A stretch of DNA of 64,000 nt from Nocardia ignorata NBRC 108230 (GCF_001612905.1 NZ_BDBI01000005.1:186001-250000), one strand, 5' to 3'. Positions 43,616 to 53,346 are shown, counted from the stretch's first letter. The notes: a model not told the origin generated them from the sequence alone. A program made the numbers and translations.

Positions 43616-43997
43616 TAATGAGGGCGAGGGTTGCCTCGTCGAGACGCAGGGCTTGGATCCGGCGGTGGCGTTGTTCCACAGCCTCTCGGATGGGACGCGG
43701 TTGGCGATTGTCCAGCGGTTGGCGTGCGGGGAAGCGCGGGTCGCGGATCTGATGGCCGGGCTCGGGCTGGCGCAGTCGACGGTGTCGGCGCATGTGGCGT
43801 GCCTGCGTGACTGTGGCCTGGTCGTGGGTCGTCCCCAGGGCAGGCAGGTGTTCTACAGCCTGGCCCGTCCCGAGCTGATGGATCTGCTCGCCTCGGCGGA
43901 GACCCTGCTCGCGGCGACCGGCAACGCGGTGGCGTTGTGCCCGAACTACGGCACCGACGCCACCGCGACAGAGACCACCACGGAGGTACGAGCATGA
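43608..43997 (+). CDS. cmtR: CmtR-type cadmium/lead-responsive repressor (ArsR/SmtB family)
   Basis: 129 residues from ATG 43608. A winged helix with LFHSLSDGTRLAIVQRLA and recognition helix AQSTVSAHVACLRDCGLV. The metal site of Mycobacterium tuberculosis CmtR, Cys57 and Cys61 in the recognition helix plus Cys102 near the C-terminus, is matched by Cys65, Cys69 (CLRDC) and Cys111 (ALCPNYG). It should release DNA on Cd(II) or Pb(II). Two operator-like dyads lie upstream, one over its own start. Its stop overlaps the ATPase start (ATGA). Confidence 0.9.
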   Translation: MAINEGEGCLVETQGLDPAVALFHSLSDGTRLAIVQRLACGEARVADLMAGLGLAQSTVSAHVACLRDCGLVVGRPQGRQVFYSLARPELMDLLASAETLLAATGNAVALCPNYGTDATATETTTEVRA

Positions 43998-45958
43998 GCG
44001 ACGCATGCGGCTGCGGCCACGACGAACCCACCGCAGACGGCGAGGCCGAGGAGCGGGAACCCGAAAAGCTCTGGGAGGTCAGCGAACTACGTGCCGCCGC
44101 AGTCGCCGGAGTACTGCTGGTCGCGGCCCTGATCGTCGGCTGGACCGGCGGCCCACGCCCGGTCGAGCTGGGGTTGGAGATCGCCGCACTGCTCGTCGGT
44201 GCCTACACCTTCGTCCCGTCGACGTTCAAACGCCTGGCCAAGGGCAAGATCGGTGTCGGCACGCTGATGACGATCGCCGCGATCGGCGCGGTGATACTCG
44301 GCGAGGTCGGCGAAGCCGCGATGCTGGCGTTCCTGTTCTCGATCAGCGAGGGCCTCGAGGAGTATGCGGTCGCCCGCACTCGCCGCGGTCTGCGCGCCCT
44401 GCTGAAACTGGTTCCCGATCGCGCCACCGTGCTGCGGGACGGCACCGAAACCGTGATCAGCCCGGCGGAGCTGCGGGTGGGGGACCGGATGCTGGTTCGC
44501 CCCGGCGAGCGGGTCGCCACCGACGGCGTGATCGTCGAAGGCCGTAGCGCGCTAGATGTTTCGGCGATCACCGGCGAATCAGTACCGGTGGAGGCCGGGC
44601 CGGGCGCGGAGGTATTCGCAGGGTCGATCAACGGCACCGGTGTGCTGACCGTCGAGGTCACCACGACCGCCGAGGACAACTCCCTCGCGCGGATCGTGCG
44701 GATCGTGGAGGCAGAGCAGGCCCGCAAGGGCGATGCCCAACGCCTCGCCGACAAGATCGCCAAACCACTGGTTCCGGGCATCATGATCGCCGCTGCCGCG
44801 ATCGCGGTGATCGGTGCGATCTTCGGCGATCCGGTGACCTGGATCGAGCGCGCTCTGGTGGTGTTGGTCGCGGCGTCGCCGTGTGCGCTGGCGATCTCGG
44901 TGCCGGTCACCGTGGTGGCCGCGATCGGTGCGGCGAGCAAGTTGGGTGTGCTGGTCAAGGGCGGTGCTGCGCTCGAGGCGATGGGTCGTGTGCGGGAGGT
45001 CGCGTTGGACAAGACCGGGACGCTGACCGCGAACAAGCCTGCTGTCGTCGAGATCTCGGCTGTGACCGGCGTCGAGCAGGCAACAGTGCTCGCTGTCGCC
45101 GCGGCGCTGGAATCGCGGAGCGAACATCCCCTCGCTCGCGCCATCCTCGCCGCGGTCGATACCTTCACCCCGGCGACTGACGTCGAGGCTGTCACCGGCG
45201 CCGGATTGACCGGCCTGATCGACTGGCGCCCGGCACGACTGGGCCGACCGGGCTGGATCGAACCCGGTGCGCTGGCTTCCGATGTGGAGCGAATGCAGCA
45301 CGCGGGGGCGACTGCGGTGCTGATCGAGCACGACGGGCAGGTCATCGGCGCGATCGCCGTACGCGATGAACTGCGACCCGAGGCGCACGAGGTCATCGAC
45401 CGATTGCACGCCCTGGGTATTCGCGTGTCGATGCTCACCGGTGACAACGCCCGCACCGCCGCCGCGTTGGCCGCCGAGGCCGGGATCGAAGATGTGCACG
45501 CGGATCTGCGTCCCGAGGACAAGGCCCGCATCGTGGGCGAACTGCGCACCGACCGGTTCACCGCGATGGTCGGCGACGGCGTCAACGACGCCCCCGCCCT
45601 GGCCACCGCCGACCTCGGCGTGGCGATGGGCGCGATGGGGACCGACGTCGCCATCGAGACCGCCGATGTGGCGTTGATGGGGGAGGACCTGCGGCATCTG
45701 CCGCGTGCTCTCGAGCACGCCCGTCGGGCTCGCCGGATCATGTTGCAGAATGTCGGTTTGTCGCTGGGGTTGATCACGGTCCTGATCCCGCTGGCCCTGT
45801 TCGGGGTGCTCGGGTTGGCGGCGGTGGTGCTGGTCCACGAGCTCGCCGAGATCGTCGTCATCGCCAACGGTGTCCGCGCCGGACGTACCAAACCCCTTGC
45901 CTCGCTGCCTGATTCGGCGACGAAGCCCGCCCCGGTGCTGGCCGGAGCCTCCGCGTGA
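43994..45958 (+). CDS. heavy-metal P1B-type ATPase (Cd/Pb/Zn efflux)
   Basis: 654 residues. The short N-terminus holds a metal-binding CGCGHDE instead of a full ferredoxin-like domain. P-type ATPase motifs: actuator ITGESVPVEAG, transport-site SPCAL in segment 6, phosphorylation loop DKTGTLTANK, SEHPLA nucleotide-binding motif, and hinge GDGVNDAPAL. About eight membrane segments. The SPC motif and CmtR partner place it with CtpG/CadA-like exporters of cadmium, lead or zinc. Coupled to cmtR (ATGA) upstream and lspA (GTGA) downstream. Confidence 0.9.
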   Translation: MSDACGCGHDEPTADGEAEEREPEKLWEVSELRAAAVAGVLLVAALIVGWTGGPRPVELGLEIAALLVGAYTFVPSTFKRLAKGKIGVGTLMTIAAIGAVILGEVGEAAMLAFLFSISEGLEEYAVARTRRGLRALLKLVPDRATVLRDGTETVISPAELRVGDRMLVRPGERVATDGVIVEGRSALDVSAITGESVPVEAGPGAEVFAGSINGTGVLTVEVTTTAEDNSLARIVRIVEAEQARKGDAQRLADKIAKPLVPGIMIAAAAIAVIGAIFGDPVTWIERALVVLVAASPCALAISVPVTVVAAIGAASKLGVLVKGGAALEAMGRVREVALDKTGTLTANKPAVVEISAVTGVEQATVLAVAAALESRSEHPLARAILAAVDTFTPATDVEAVTGAGLTGLIDWRPARLGRPGWIEPGALASDVERMQHAGATAVLIEHDGQVIGAIAVRDELRPEAHEVIDRLHALGIRVSMLTGDNARTAAALAAEAGIEDVHADLRPEDKARIVGELRTDRFTAMVGDGVNDAPALATADLGVAMGAMGTDVAIETADVALMGEDLRHLPRALEHARRARRIMLQNVGLSLGLITVLIPLALFGVLGLAAVVLVHELAEIVVIANGVRAGRTKPLASLPDSATKPAPVLAGASA

Positions 45959-46485
45959 CCGCGACCGCAACGTCGGCCCCCGCCGTGTCGCGGTGGGGGC
46001 GGCGTCTGCGGTGGGTCGCCGCTGCTGCTGTACTCGCCGGCCTGGATCTCGCACTCAAGGCGTGGGCGCAATCCGCGTTGGACGGTTCGCCGATCGAGGC
46101 GGGGCCGGTGGATCTGCGGTTGGCGTTCAACCCGGGGGCCGCGTTCTCGATCGCCGCCGACGCCCCGAGTTGGGTGATGCTGTCCATCACGACGGTGATC
46201 ACCACTGCGGTCGCGGTGGTCGGATGGGTCCTCGCGCCGCGCGCGAACTTGCTCACCCGGGTCGCGCTCGCCGCGATCCTGGGTGGTGCCGCCGCCAACG
46301 TCATCGACCGGGTGCCGGACGGGTTGGTCACCGACTACCTGCATACCGGCTGGTGGCCCACGTTCAACCTCGCCGACACCTTCATCGTGCTCGGCGCGAT
46401 CGCCCTCGTTGCCACGACCTTGATCGGAAACTCTGATGAGCGAGAACAACTCTCACCCGGTCATCACACCGACGATCGGGACTGA
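45955..46485 (+). CDS. lspA: signal peptidase II (lipoprotein signal peptidase)
   Basis: 176 residues with four membrane segments. The catalytic aspartates are in NVIDRVPDG and FNLADTFIV, and FNPGAAFSI is the conserved segment-2 motif. It cleaves signal peptides of prelipoproteins. GTG start overlaps the ATPase stop by four bases. LspA copies linked to heavy-metal exporters are a recurring arrangement, though their role there is unclear; a metal-binding lipoprotein partner may be involved. The C-terminus runs 50 bases into the next gene. Confidence 0.9.
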   Translation: MTATATSAPAVSRWGRRLRWVAAAAVLAGLDLALKAWAQSALDGSPIEAGPVDLRLAFNPGAAFSIAADAPSWVMLSITTVITTAVAVVGWVLAPRANLLTRVALAAILGGAAANVIDRVPDGLVTDYLHTGWWPTFNLADTFIVLGAIALVATTLIGNSDEREQLSPGHHTDDRD

Positions 46486-48016
46486 ACCGAGCGCGTCGCG
46501 TCGGTGGGCGGGGTTGGCGGCGCTGGTCGTCGCCCTGCTCACCGTCGGGTTGGACCTGATGGTCCTCAACGTCGCCCTGCCCACGCTGGCGCAAGATCTG
46601 GGCGCGAGCACGACTCAGTTGCAATGGATCGTCAACGCCTACACCCTCGTCTTCGCCGCGCTCATGCTGCCCGCAGGCGGATTCGGGGACCGCTACGGAC
46701 GCAAACGGCTGCTGCTGGTTGGCTTGCTCGTCTTCGTCGCCGCGTCGGCCTGGGCCGCCTACAGCGGATCCACCGGCTCGCTGATCGCTGCCCGCGCCGT
46801 CATGGGCATCGGGGCCGCGATCATCGTTCCCCTGTCGCTGGGGATCCTGCCGACCCTGTTCAGCCCCGACCAGCGTCGGCGCGCGATCGCGGTGTGGGTC
46901 GGCGCACTGGGCGTCGGCCTCCCGTTGGGTCCGATCGTCGGCGGCTGGCTCTTACAGCACTTCTGGTGGGGCTCGGTCTTTCTCATCAACGTCCCGGTCG
47001 GCGTCGCCGCCCTGGTCGCCTGCGTTGTGCTGCTGCCCGAATCCGCAGATCCGCACGCACCGCCACTGGATTGGCTCGGAATCATCACCGCCGTGCCCGG
47101 TACAGCGGCGGTGGTGTTCGCCGTCATCCAAGCCCCCGAGTACGGATGGACCGACCCCCTCGTGCTCACCACTCTCGCAGCAGGTGTCGCACTGATCCTC
47201 GGATTTCTGATGTGGGAACGGCATACCCGCCACCCGCTGGTCGATCTGGCGTTGTTCACCAACCCGGCCTTCACCTGGCCCACCCTCGCCGCCACCGCGG
47301 GCACCTTCACTCTCGTCGGGGTCCTGTTCGTCCTGCCGCAATACCTACAGATCCTGCGCAACTACGACGCCTTCGGCACCGGCCTGCGCCTCGTCCCTTT
47401 GGTGCTGGCGATCATCGTCGCCGCAGCGGCGGTCGACAAGATCGTCACCCGAGTCGGCGCCAAGATCCCGATCGTCACCGGAATGATGATCGCCGCAGCA
47501 GGATTCGTGCTCGCTTCCCGCATCGGCGTCGACTCCGGCTACGGCTACATCGCGGGGTGCCTGGCGGTGATCGGTCTGGGCGCCGGACTGGCGTTGGCAC
47601 CGGCGGTCGACGCGGTCATGGCGAGCCTGCCCGACAACCGCAGCGCCGCAGGAGCCGGGCTGCTGATGGCCATCCGACAGGTCGGTGCCGCGTTCAGCGT
47701 CGCGGTCCTGGGCACCCTGCTCACCCTCGTCTACACCCGCGACCTCGACCCCCACCTCGACGGGCTACCCGCAGAGGTGGTCGGCGCGGCGCGCGACAAC
47801 ATCGCCGGAGCCCACCTGGTCGCCACCCAGCTTCCCGGCACAGCCGGTGCGGATCTGGCCGCCACCAGCGCCCAGGCCTACACCGAAGCCATGTCCGCGG
47901 TGTTTTTGGCCAGCGCCGCCGTCAGCGCACTACTGGCGGTGGCCATCGCTGCCAAACTCCCCAAACAGACACCCCCGCAAGAGCTGATCACCGGTCCGCG
48001 AACCGGGATGGGATAG
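46436..48016 (+). CDS. MFS efflux transporter, DHA2 (14-segment) family
   Basis: 526 residues with 14 predicted membrane segments. Motif A-like GDRYGRKRLL between segments 2 and 3, and the family motif C-like region VGLPLGPIVGGWLLQ in segment 5. The sequence LDLMVLNVALPTLAQDLGAS at the first segment is typical of DHA2 drug-proton antiporters. Overlaps the lspA end, so it is in the same operon. Substrate unknown; a drug or metal-complex role fits the context. Confidence 0.87.
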   Translation: MSENNSHPVITPTIGTEPSASRRWAGLAALVVALLTVGLDLMVLNVALPTLAQDLGASTTQLQWIVNAYTLVFAALMLPAGGFGDRYGRKRLLLVGLLVFVAASAWAAYSGSTGSLIAARAVMGIGAAIIVPLSLGILPTLFSPDQRRRAIAVWVGALGVGLPLGPIVGGWLLQHFWWGSVFLINVPVGVAALVACVVLLPESADPHAPPLDWLGIITAVPGTAAVVFAVIQAPEYGWTDPLVLTTLAAGVALILGFLMWERHTRHPLVDLALFTNPAFTWPTLAATAGTFTLVGVLFVLPQYLQILRNYDAFGTGLRLVPLVLAIIVAAAAVDKIVTRVGAKIPIVTGMMIAAAGFVLASRIGVDSGYGYIAGCLAVIGLGAGLALAPAVDAVMASLPDNRSAAGAGLLMAIRQVGAAFSVAVLGTLLTLVYTRDLDPHLDGLPAEVVGAARDNIAGAHLVATQLPGTAGADLAATSAQAYTEAMSAVFLASAAVSALLAVAIAAKLPKQTPPQELITGPRTGMG

Positions 48017-48092
48017 ACAGTCCAGTAGGGCGCGGCGCGTCATCCCTGTCCCGCCGCATCGCAGTGCAACTTCGAGAAAGGCACCCGCCAGC

Positions 48093-48683
48093 ATGGTTAC
48101 CTCGATCCTGCAGGCCATCGGGCTCTTCCTGGTGACCAACATCGACGACATCATCGTGCTTTCGCTGTTTTTCGCCCGCGGCGCGGGAACCCGTGGAACC
48201 ACGGTCGCCATAGCGACGGGACAATATCTCGGTTTCGGAGCGATCCTCGGCGCCTCCATCCTCGTCTCCCTGGGCGTGACGGCGTTGCTACCGGAAGAAG
48301 CGATCGCCTACTTCGGGTTAATACCTCTGCTGCTCGGTTTGCTCGCCGCCTGGAGGGCGTGGCGAAACAACGGCGACGACGATGAACGCCTCGGCGGCAA
48401 GAAGGTAGCCGTCTGGACGGTGGCCGCGGTGACCTTCGCCAACGGAGGCGACAACATCGGCGTCTACGTCCCTGTTTTCGCTACCGTGGGAACGGCGGCG
48501 ATCATCGCCTACTCGGTCGTGTTTTTGCTGCTGGTCGGGCTACTGGTGTTCACCGCCAAGTTCCTCACCACCCGCAAGGGGATTGCCGAGATCTTGGAAC
48601 GGTGGGAACACGTCCTCTTCCCGCTCGTGCTGATCGTGCTCGGCATCGTCATCCTCGTCAGCGGCGGCGCATTCGGCCTCTGA
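48093..48683 (+). CDS. cadD: cadmium resistance transporter CadD
   Basis: 196 residues with five to six membrane segments. The N-terminal FLVTNIDDIIVLSLFFARG and the internal FANGGDNIGVYVPVFAT are the hallmark Asp-bearing segments of the CadD family. Exports cadmium. GAGAAAGG lies about 15 bases before the ATG. It is 76 bases after the MFS gene and probably in the same operon under CmtR, giving two cadmium exporters of different type side by side. Confidence 0.88.
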   Translation: MVTSILQAIGLFLVTNIDDIIVLSLFFARGAGTRGTTVAIATGQYLGFGAILGASILVSLGVTALLPEEAIAYFGLIPLLLGLLAAWRAWRNNGDDDERLGGKKVAVWTVAAVTFANGGDNIGVYVPVFATVGTAAIIAYSVVFLLLVGLLVFTAKFLTTRKGIAEILERWEHVLFPLVLIVLGIVILVSGGAFGL

Positions 48684-48821
48684 CCGTACAGCCGCCCCGG
48701 GTCTGCACACCACATCATCACCCCGAGAGGTCATCACCGTGATACGTCCGTACACGAGCCCGAGCGGCAGAACAGCGACCAGGAGCGAGCACCGCCGACG
48801 TCCTCACCGCAGCGATCCGAG

Positions 48822-49574
48822 ATGAGACCCACCGCGCACAGCTGGTCCGGAGGGATCGCGCTGACTCCCGGGCTCCTGACCTTCACCGGCGACATCGGCA
48901 ACGCGGCTGCCCACGCCCACGCCGCAGTCCAGGTGCTCTTCGTCGCGCGCGGGCGACTGACCCTGACCGACGCGGCCGGACACACCACACTCGCCCGTGC
49001 CGCGATCATCCCACCCGGCGTGGTCCACCAGGTTCACACAGACCACGGCACCAGCGGATTCCTCGCGTTCCTCGATCCCGACAGCGTGACCGCCCACGCC
49101 GCGCTGGCCCGACTGGAGGGGAAACCGCGCCAGGCAGCCACCAGCTGGGTCAGCGTCGCCGCGCCCGCACCGCCAACCCCTGTCGGCGACCCGATCACCC
49201 CGGTGGTGCGCCGGTCCCCGCACCCGGTAGTCGCGCAGGCGCTGCGACGAGCAACCGACTGGTTGGGAGGGCCGCCCTCGCTGGGCGCGCTTGCCGCCGA
49301 CATCGGCATTTCGGCGAGTCGGTTATCCCACCTGTTCACCGCCCAGGTCGGCTTGCCGTATGTGGCGTGGCGGCGGTGGATCCGGCTCCAGCTAGGGTTC
49401 GCCGTCGTGCGTGAAGGCGGATCCCTGACCGAAGCCGCGCACACGGCGGGGTTCGCCGACAGTGCACACCTCACCCGCACCTGCCGCGACCTGATCGGCA
49501 TCTCTCCGACCGAAGCGCTCATCGCCACCGGATGGCGGCCACCACCGGCACGGGACCGAGCCATCACCGGATGA
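48822..49574 (+). CDS. AraC-family transcriptional regulator
   Basis: 250 residues. An N-terminal cupin-like sensor domain (AHAHAAVQVLFVARGRLTLT, ARAAIIPPGVVHQVHTDHG) is followed by a C-terminal double helix-turn-helix: SLGALAADIGISASRLSHLF, then LTEAAHTAGFADSAHLTRTC. Histidines in the cupin (H-x-H, and His in GVVHQVH) could bind metal. No target gene is obvious: upstream is the cadmium operon in the same orientation and downstream is a convergent amidase gene. Confidence 0.85.
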   Translation: MRPTAHSWSGGIALTPGLLTFTGDIGNAAAHAHAAVQVLFVARGRLTLTDAAGHTTLARAAIIPPGVVHQVHTDHGTSGFLAFLDPDSVTAHAALARLEGKPRQAATSWVSVAAPAPPTPVGDPITPVVRRSPHPVVAQALRRATDWLGGPPSLGALAADIGISASRLSHLFTAQVGLPYVAWRRWIRLQLGFAVVREGGSLTEAAHTAGFADSAHLTRTCRDLIGISPTEALIATGWRPPPARDRAITG

Positions 49575-49599
49575 TGCTGATCGCGGCGCGCGGGCTACG

Positions 49600-51588
49600 T
49601 CACTGCCCGGCCACCGGCACCTCGCCCGGAGCAGTTCCTGCCGGTTCAGGCGCTGGGGGAGCATCTGCTGAAACTGGTGGAGCTGGCCCTGGTTCAGGCG
49701 TCGGGGACGCCGCAGATGGCATCGGATGATCGGAGGCTGATCGGGGCAGCCCGAGCGTGGTGACGACACCGGTCGCCTGGTTGAACACCAACGCCCCGCG
49801 ACCGAAATCGACGCGCACACCGCCCGGGACGGGGTATTCGTTGCTGCGTGGCGTACCCAATATGCCGTTGTCCCCGCCGAGCTGGGCGAACCGTTGCCCG
49901 ATGCGCCCGGCCACTTCATAGACTTGACCGTCGGGGGCTTGGAACAGGTAGCCGTTGACGAACCTGGCGTACTGTCCCCCCTCGGCGGTGGGCACCGGCT
50001 CCGAGGCGGCCGAACCCAGCCGCCCCTGCGGTCCACCGGCATCGACCCAACGCCGAGCCAACACATTGCGGTCGACCAGATCCAACAGCTTGCCCGTCAA
50101 CGCGGCCAACGCCGACACATCGGCATCCGCATCGATTTCGGGCTGCGCTGGTACCGGCGTCGAATCCTGTCCACCTAGAGCCTGTCTCGGCACCGCACCC
50201 GAATGCACACCCGCCGCGATAGCACGGATACGGTCCATGAGCGCGTAGGCGGCGTCCCCAGCACAGTCGGTGTTGCCGACATCGCGGTGGGAGAACACCA
50301 CCGGCAACTGCACCTCTTCACCCTCGCCATACGGTGTGAATTCGGTCCCCTCGGAAATCATCGTGGTAGTCCCTCGAGGATCCAAACCCGCGACGCGAGC
50401 ACGCCACCCGACGAACTGACCCATCGCGGTGATCGCCGCCTGGGACGGTTCCTCGGATTCGTGATTGCCCATGAACGCCACCCCGGCGGTGTTCTCGTTG
50501 AACCCGCCGGTGTGCGCGCCCTGCACGGGCCGGTCCAACCCACCGGAATGCCCCTCGAAGATCTGGCCGTATTTGTCCACCAAGGCGTGGTAACCGATAT
50601 CGCACCAGCCCAATGTTTCGGCGTGATAGGCGTAGATCCCGCGAACGATCGCCGCCGACTCGGCCTTGCTGTAGTCGTTGCGGCCCGCGGTGTGATGCAC
50701 CACGATCCCGCCCAGGCCGTCATCGTAGGTCGGGTCCTCACAACGGATCGATTCATCGGCGCCCCACTGCGCACGGCTGATCACCCGAGGCCCGCCACCG
50801 GCCAGCGGTGCCGCGATCGCCGACAGGTTCTCCTCACCACGGCCCGGATCGAGCAACACCGCGCTCATCTCCGGGACCCCAACACCGAGATGGTCCGGTC
50901 CTGCGACCGGCCGCGGGCCCGGCAACTCGGGATTGTCTGTCGCGGCGGATTCGCGGGTGCTCAGGATTTGCACCGCGTCGGTATCACCGACATACACCGG
51001 TTCACTACCCTGCAGGTGGCCCGGGGCCGGGCGACGAGCCGAAACACTGTCGTCGGTTCCCGCCTCGAACCACCGACCCCAGGAACCGTCGGGTTGGCGG
51101 GCTCGCACCATCGTGGTGACACCCTCCAGGTTCGGTGCGGTCAACCCGATCATGCTGAACCGGTCCTGGTGGGTGAGCTCGGTGACCTGGGCGCCGACCC
51201 GATCGGCCAACTGCTCGGGGACCACACCGGGATCCAACGCTGGAGTCCGGGCTGATAGCGGCGCCGTCCCCGCAGCGGAAACGAACCCGATCGGCCCGAC
51301 CCGGGAGCCCTCCGGCAGCGGCAGCGCGCCGGGTACCAGCCGCAGGTCCGCGACCCTCAGATCCGGCAACGACATGCCGGTCAGCTCACGGAGGGGCAAC
51401 ACCACCGTCGGCGCCCCTGCCAACCCGACCTGGGTGCTCGCGGTAGCCGAAAGACTGTCGGCTTCACTGTCGTTGGAGAATCGGAACTGCCGCTCACCAC
51501 CGAGGAAACCGGCCGCGACCGGTGCCGCGACCACTGCCACCGCGACCAGGGGAAGCACGTAGGTTCGTTTGCGGGCGTAATTCGGCAC
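49600..51588 (-). CDS. secreted N-acetylmuramoyl-L-alanine amidase with LGFP repeats
   Basis: 662 residues from GTG 51588, with AAGGAG six bases upstream. An N-terminal basic/hydrophobic segment (YVLPLVAVAVVAAPVAAG) acts as a signal or anchor. Residues about 270-450 are a peptidoglycan-recognition amidase (Amidase_2): VISRAQWGADES, VVHHTAGRNDY, YHALVDKYGQIFEG, FSHRDVGNTDCAGD, supplying the zinc ligands. Residues about 520-620 hold LGFP-type repeats (WVDAGGPQGRLGSAASEP, FAQLGGDNGILGTPRSNE), which bind the arabinogalactan envelope of Mycobacteriales. The C-terminus is proline-rich. It cleaves the bond between muramic acid and the peptide stem. Confidence 0.92.
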   Translation of the reverse strand: MPNYARKRTYVLPLVAVAVVAAPVAAGFLGGERQFRFSNDSEADSLSATASTQVGLAGAPTVVLPLRELTGMSLPDLRVADLRLVPGALPLPEGSRVGPIGFVSAAGTAPLSARTPALDPGVVPEQLADRVGAQVTELTHQDRFSMIGLTAPNLEGVTTMVRARQPDGSWGRWFEAGTDDSVSARRPAPGHLQGSEPVYVGDTDAVQILSTRESAATDNPELPGPRPVAGPDHLGVGVPEMSAVLLDPGRGEENLSAIAAPLAGGGPRVISRAQWGADESIRCEDPTYDDGLGGIVVHHTAGRNDYSKAESAAIVRGIYAYHAETLGWCDIGYHALVDKYGQIFEGHSGGLDRPVQGAHTGGFNENTAGVAFMGNHESEEPSQAAITAMGQFVGWRARVAGLDPRGTTTMISEGTEFTPYGEGEEVQLPVVFSHRDVGNTDCAGDAAYALMDRIRAIAAGVHSGAVPRQALGGQDSTPVPAQPEIDADADVSALAALTGKLLDLVDRNVLARRWVDAGGPQGRLGSAASEPVPTAEGGQYARFVNGYLFQAPDGQVYEVAGRIGQRFAQLGGDNGILGTPRSNEYPVPGGVRVDFGRGALVFNQATGVVTTLGLPRSASDHPMPSAASPTPEPGPAPPVSADAPPAPEPAGTAPGEVPVAGQ

Positions 51589-51829
51589 CAGAACTCCTTG
51601 GTAGAAATTGCGATGGCGGGGCCGAACCAATCAACCGAACCAGCACCACCGACCACACCAACCACAACCACCCCAAAGAATGAAGTGTCACTTGAGACTG
51701 TAGCCAGGATGTAGCCATCCTTCGGTGCGACACCCTGGCCGCCCGTCAGATCGATGAACCGTCACCGGTACAGGAGAGTCAGCCGATTTCTTCAAGCCCG
51801 CGCTACCACCTGGGCGCGAAGCTCAACCG

Positions 51830-52690
51830 GTGTCTACGTTCATCTCGCCCCTCATCCGCTACGGCTACGCGCCGTTGATGCTGCTCGGTGTCAACGGCGC
51901 CGGGGTCGCCCTGGCGGCCACCGGCGCCAACAAACTCTGGCTCCTCGCCCCGCTCGCGGTCGCGGTCGCGGTCTCCTTCGCCGCCGAACGACTCCTCCCG
52001 TATCAAGCGGCCTGGAACAACTCGCACGGTGACACCGGCCGCGACACCGCCCACACCTTCGTCAACGAATCCCTCATCCTGGGCAGCGTGGCCGCCATCC
52101 CGGTCCTGGCCGCAGTACTTCCCGGTGATGGGATCTGGCCTGGCGATTGGCCTTTCGTCGTGCAGGTTCTGGTCGCGATCCTTGTCGCCGACCTCGGCAT
52201 CACCTTGGCCCACTACGCCAGCCACAAGATCGGGGTCCTGTGGCGATTCCACGCCGTGCACCACAGCGTGAAACGGTTCTACGGGCTCAACGGGCTGATG
52301 AAACACCCCCTGCACCAAACGATCGAAATGACCGCCGGGGTCACCCCGCTACTACTGGCAGGGATCCCGGTCCCGGTCGCCGCAGCGCTGTCACTGGCGG
52401 TGGCGGTCCAGTTGTTGTTGCAGCACTCCAACGCCGACTACCGCGTCGGACCTCTCAAACACGTGCTGGCACTCAACGAAGGCCACCGGTTCCACCACCT
52501 CAAATGGGCCGGCATCGGTGACGTCAACTTCGGACTGTTCACCCTGATCTGGGACCACCTGCTGCGCACTTACAGCTACGACCCACACCGGCGCTTCACC
52601 AGCGCCGACCTCGGTATGGCCGCCAAACCCGACTATCCCACCGGCTACCTCGCCCAGCTCACCGAACCCTTCACCCGCCACGGCGCGTGA
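51830..52690 (+). CDS. sterol desaturase / fatty acid hydroxylase family membrane protein
   Basis: 286 residues; GTG start. About four membrane segments and the histidine clusters of the di-iron hydroxylase superfamily: HYASH, FHAVHHS, then GHRFHHLKW. The family inserts oxygen into lipid chains or makes double bonds. N-terminal membrane part around LMLLGVNGAGVALAATG. It stands alone between a divergent amidase gene and a convergent block. The lipid substrate cannot be inferred. Confidence 0.85.
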   Translation: MSTFISPLIRYGYAPLMLLGVNGAGVALAATGANKLWLLAPLAVAVAVSFAAERLLPYQAAWNNSHGDTGRDTAHTFVNESLILGSVAAIPVLAAVLPGDGIWPGDWPFVVQVLVAILVADLGITLAHYASHKIGVLWRFHAVHHSVKRFYGLNGLMKHPLHQTIEMTAGVTPLLLAGIPVPVAAALSLAVAVQLLLQHSNADYRVGPLKHVLALNEGHRFHHLKWAGIGDVNFGLFTLIWDHLLRTYSYDPHRRFTSADLGMAAKPDYPTGYLAQLTEPFTRHGA

Positions 52691-52918
52691 ACCGTTCCCC
52701 AGCCCAACCCCGTTGCGACTCGGAGAGGATTGTTTCAATGCACCGGGAGCGCCCAGCTCGGGTTGCGGCAACCGATGCCGGTACCACCGGAGCTGGCGGC
52801 ATTGCTGCCTGAGGATGTGGTGTTCGTGCTGGATCCGGACCGTCGTCACCGCACGAAATCACCGCGCGGCCCCGCAGGCGATGCTCGAGACCACCTTTGC
52901 CCCACGAAGAAGGCGTGG

Positions 52919-53323
52919 TCAGGCGTTGCGGTCGAGGGCCGCGAGCGCGGCTGTCAAGCGGGTGGTGGCCTCTGCGGCGACGGGACGGAGTTGTGGGTCG
53001 CCGGTGACTTCGACCATGAGCTCGGGGTTCATGGCTTCGACGCGGATCAGGCCGGGATCATCGGGGTCGCGGCGCACCACGACATTGCAGGGAAGCAGTA
53101 GGCCGATCTGGCGGTCGATGTCGACTGCCCGGTGTGCCAGCGGCGGGTTGCAGGCGCCGAGAATGCGGTAGTCCTCCATGTCGTGGTCGAGTTTGGCCTT
53201 CAACGTGGCTGCCATATCGATGTCGGTGAGCACACCGAATCCTTGCTCGGCCAACGCCGCGCGCACAGCGTCCACGGCATCGTCGAAGCCGATACGTAGC
53301 GTGGTCGACAGGGCGAGTTCCAT
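52919..53323 (-). CDS. DUF302 family protein
   Basis: 134 residues from ATG 53323, with GAAAGGA nine bases upstream. Sequence features of DUF302: FDDAVDAVRAALAEQGFGVLT near the N-terminus, then ILGACNPPLAHRAVDIDRQIGLLLPCNVVVR in the middle (cysteines in GACNPP and LPCNV). The family is small, cytosolic and of unknown mechanism, and is often found beside persulfide or thiosulfate metabolism genes. Last gene of the leftward block with the DUF2892 protein and the CsoR/CstR repressor, which fits a sulfur-related role. Confidence 0.85.
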   Translation of the reverse strand: MELALSTTLRIGFDDAVDAVRAALAEQGFGVLTDIDMAATLKAKLDHDMEDYRILGACNPPLAHRAVDIDRQIGLLLPCNVVVRRDPDDPGLIRVEAMNPELMVEVTGDPQLRPVAAEATTRLTAALAALDRNA

Positions 53324-53346
53324 ATGGGTCATCCTTTCGGTGAGTG

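Noticed and set aside
44203..46449. 748-codon open frame on the minus strand opposite the cadmium ATPase and lspA
   Set aside because: It is the antisense shadow of P-type ATPase and LspA genes with clear motifs; the composition is Ser/Arg/Thr-rich without any domain.
52691..52918. Short frames between the sterol-desaturase-like gene and the DUF302 gene
   Set aside because: No ribosome-binding site or domain; the protein-like piece PPELAALLPEDVVFVLDP is short and could be chance. Treated as non-coding or remnant.
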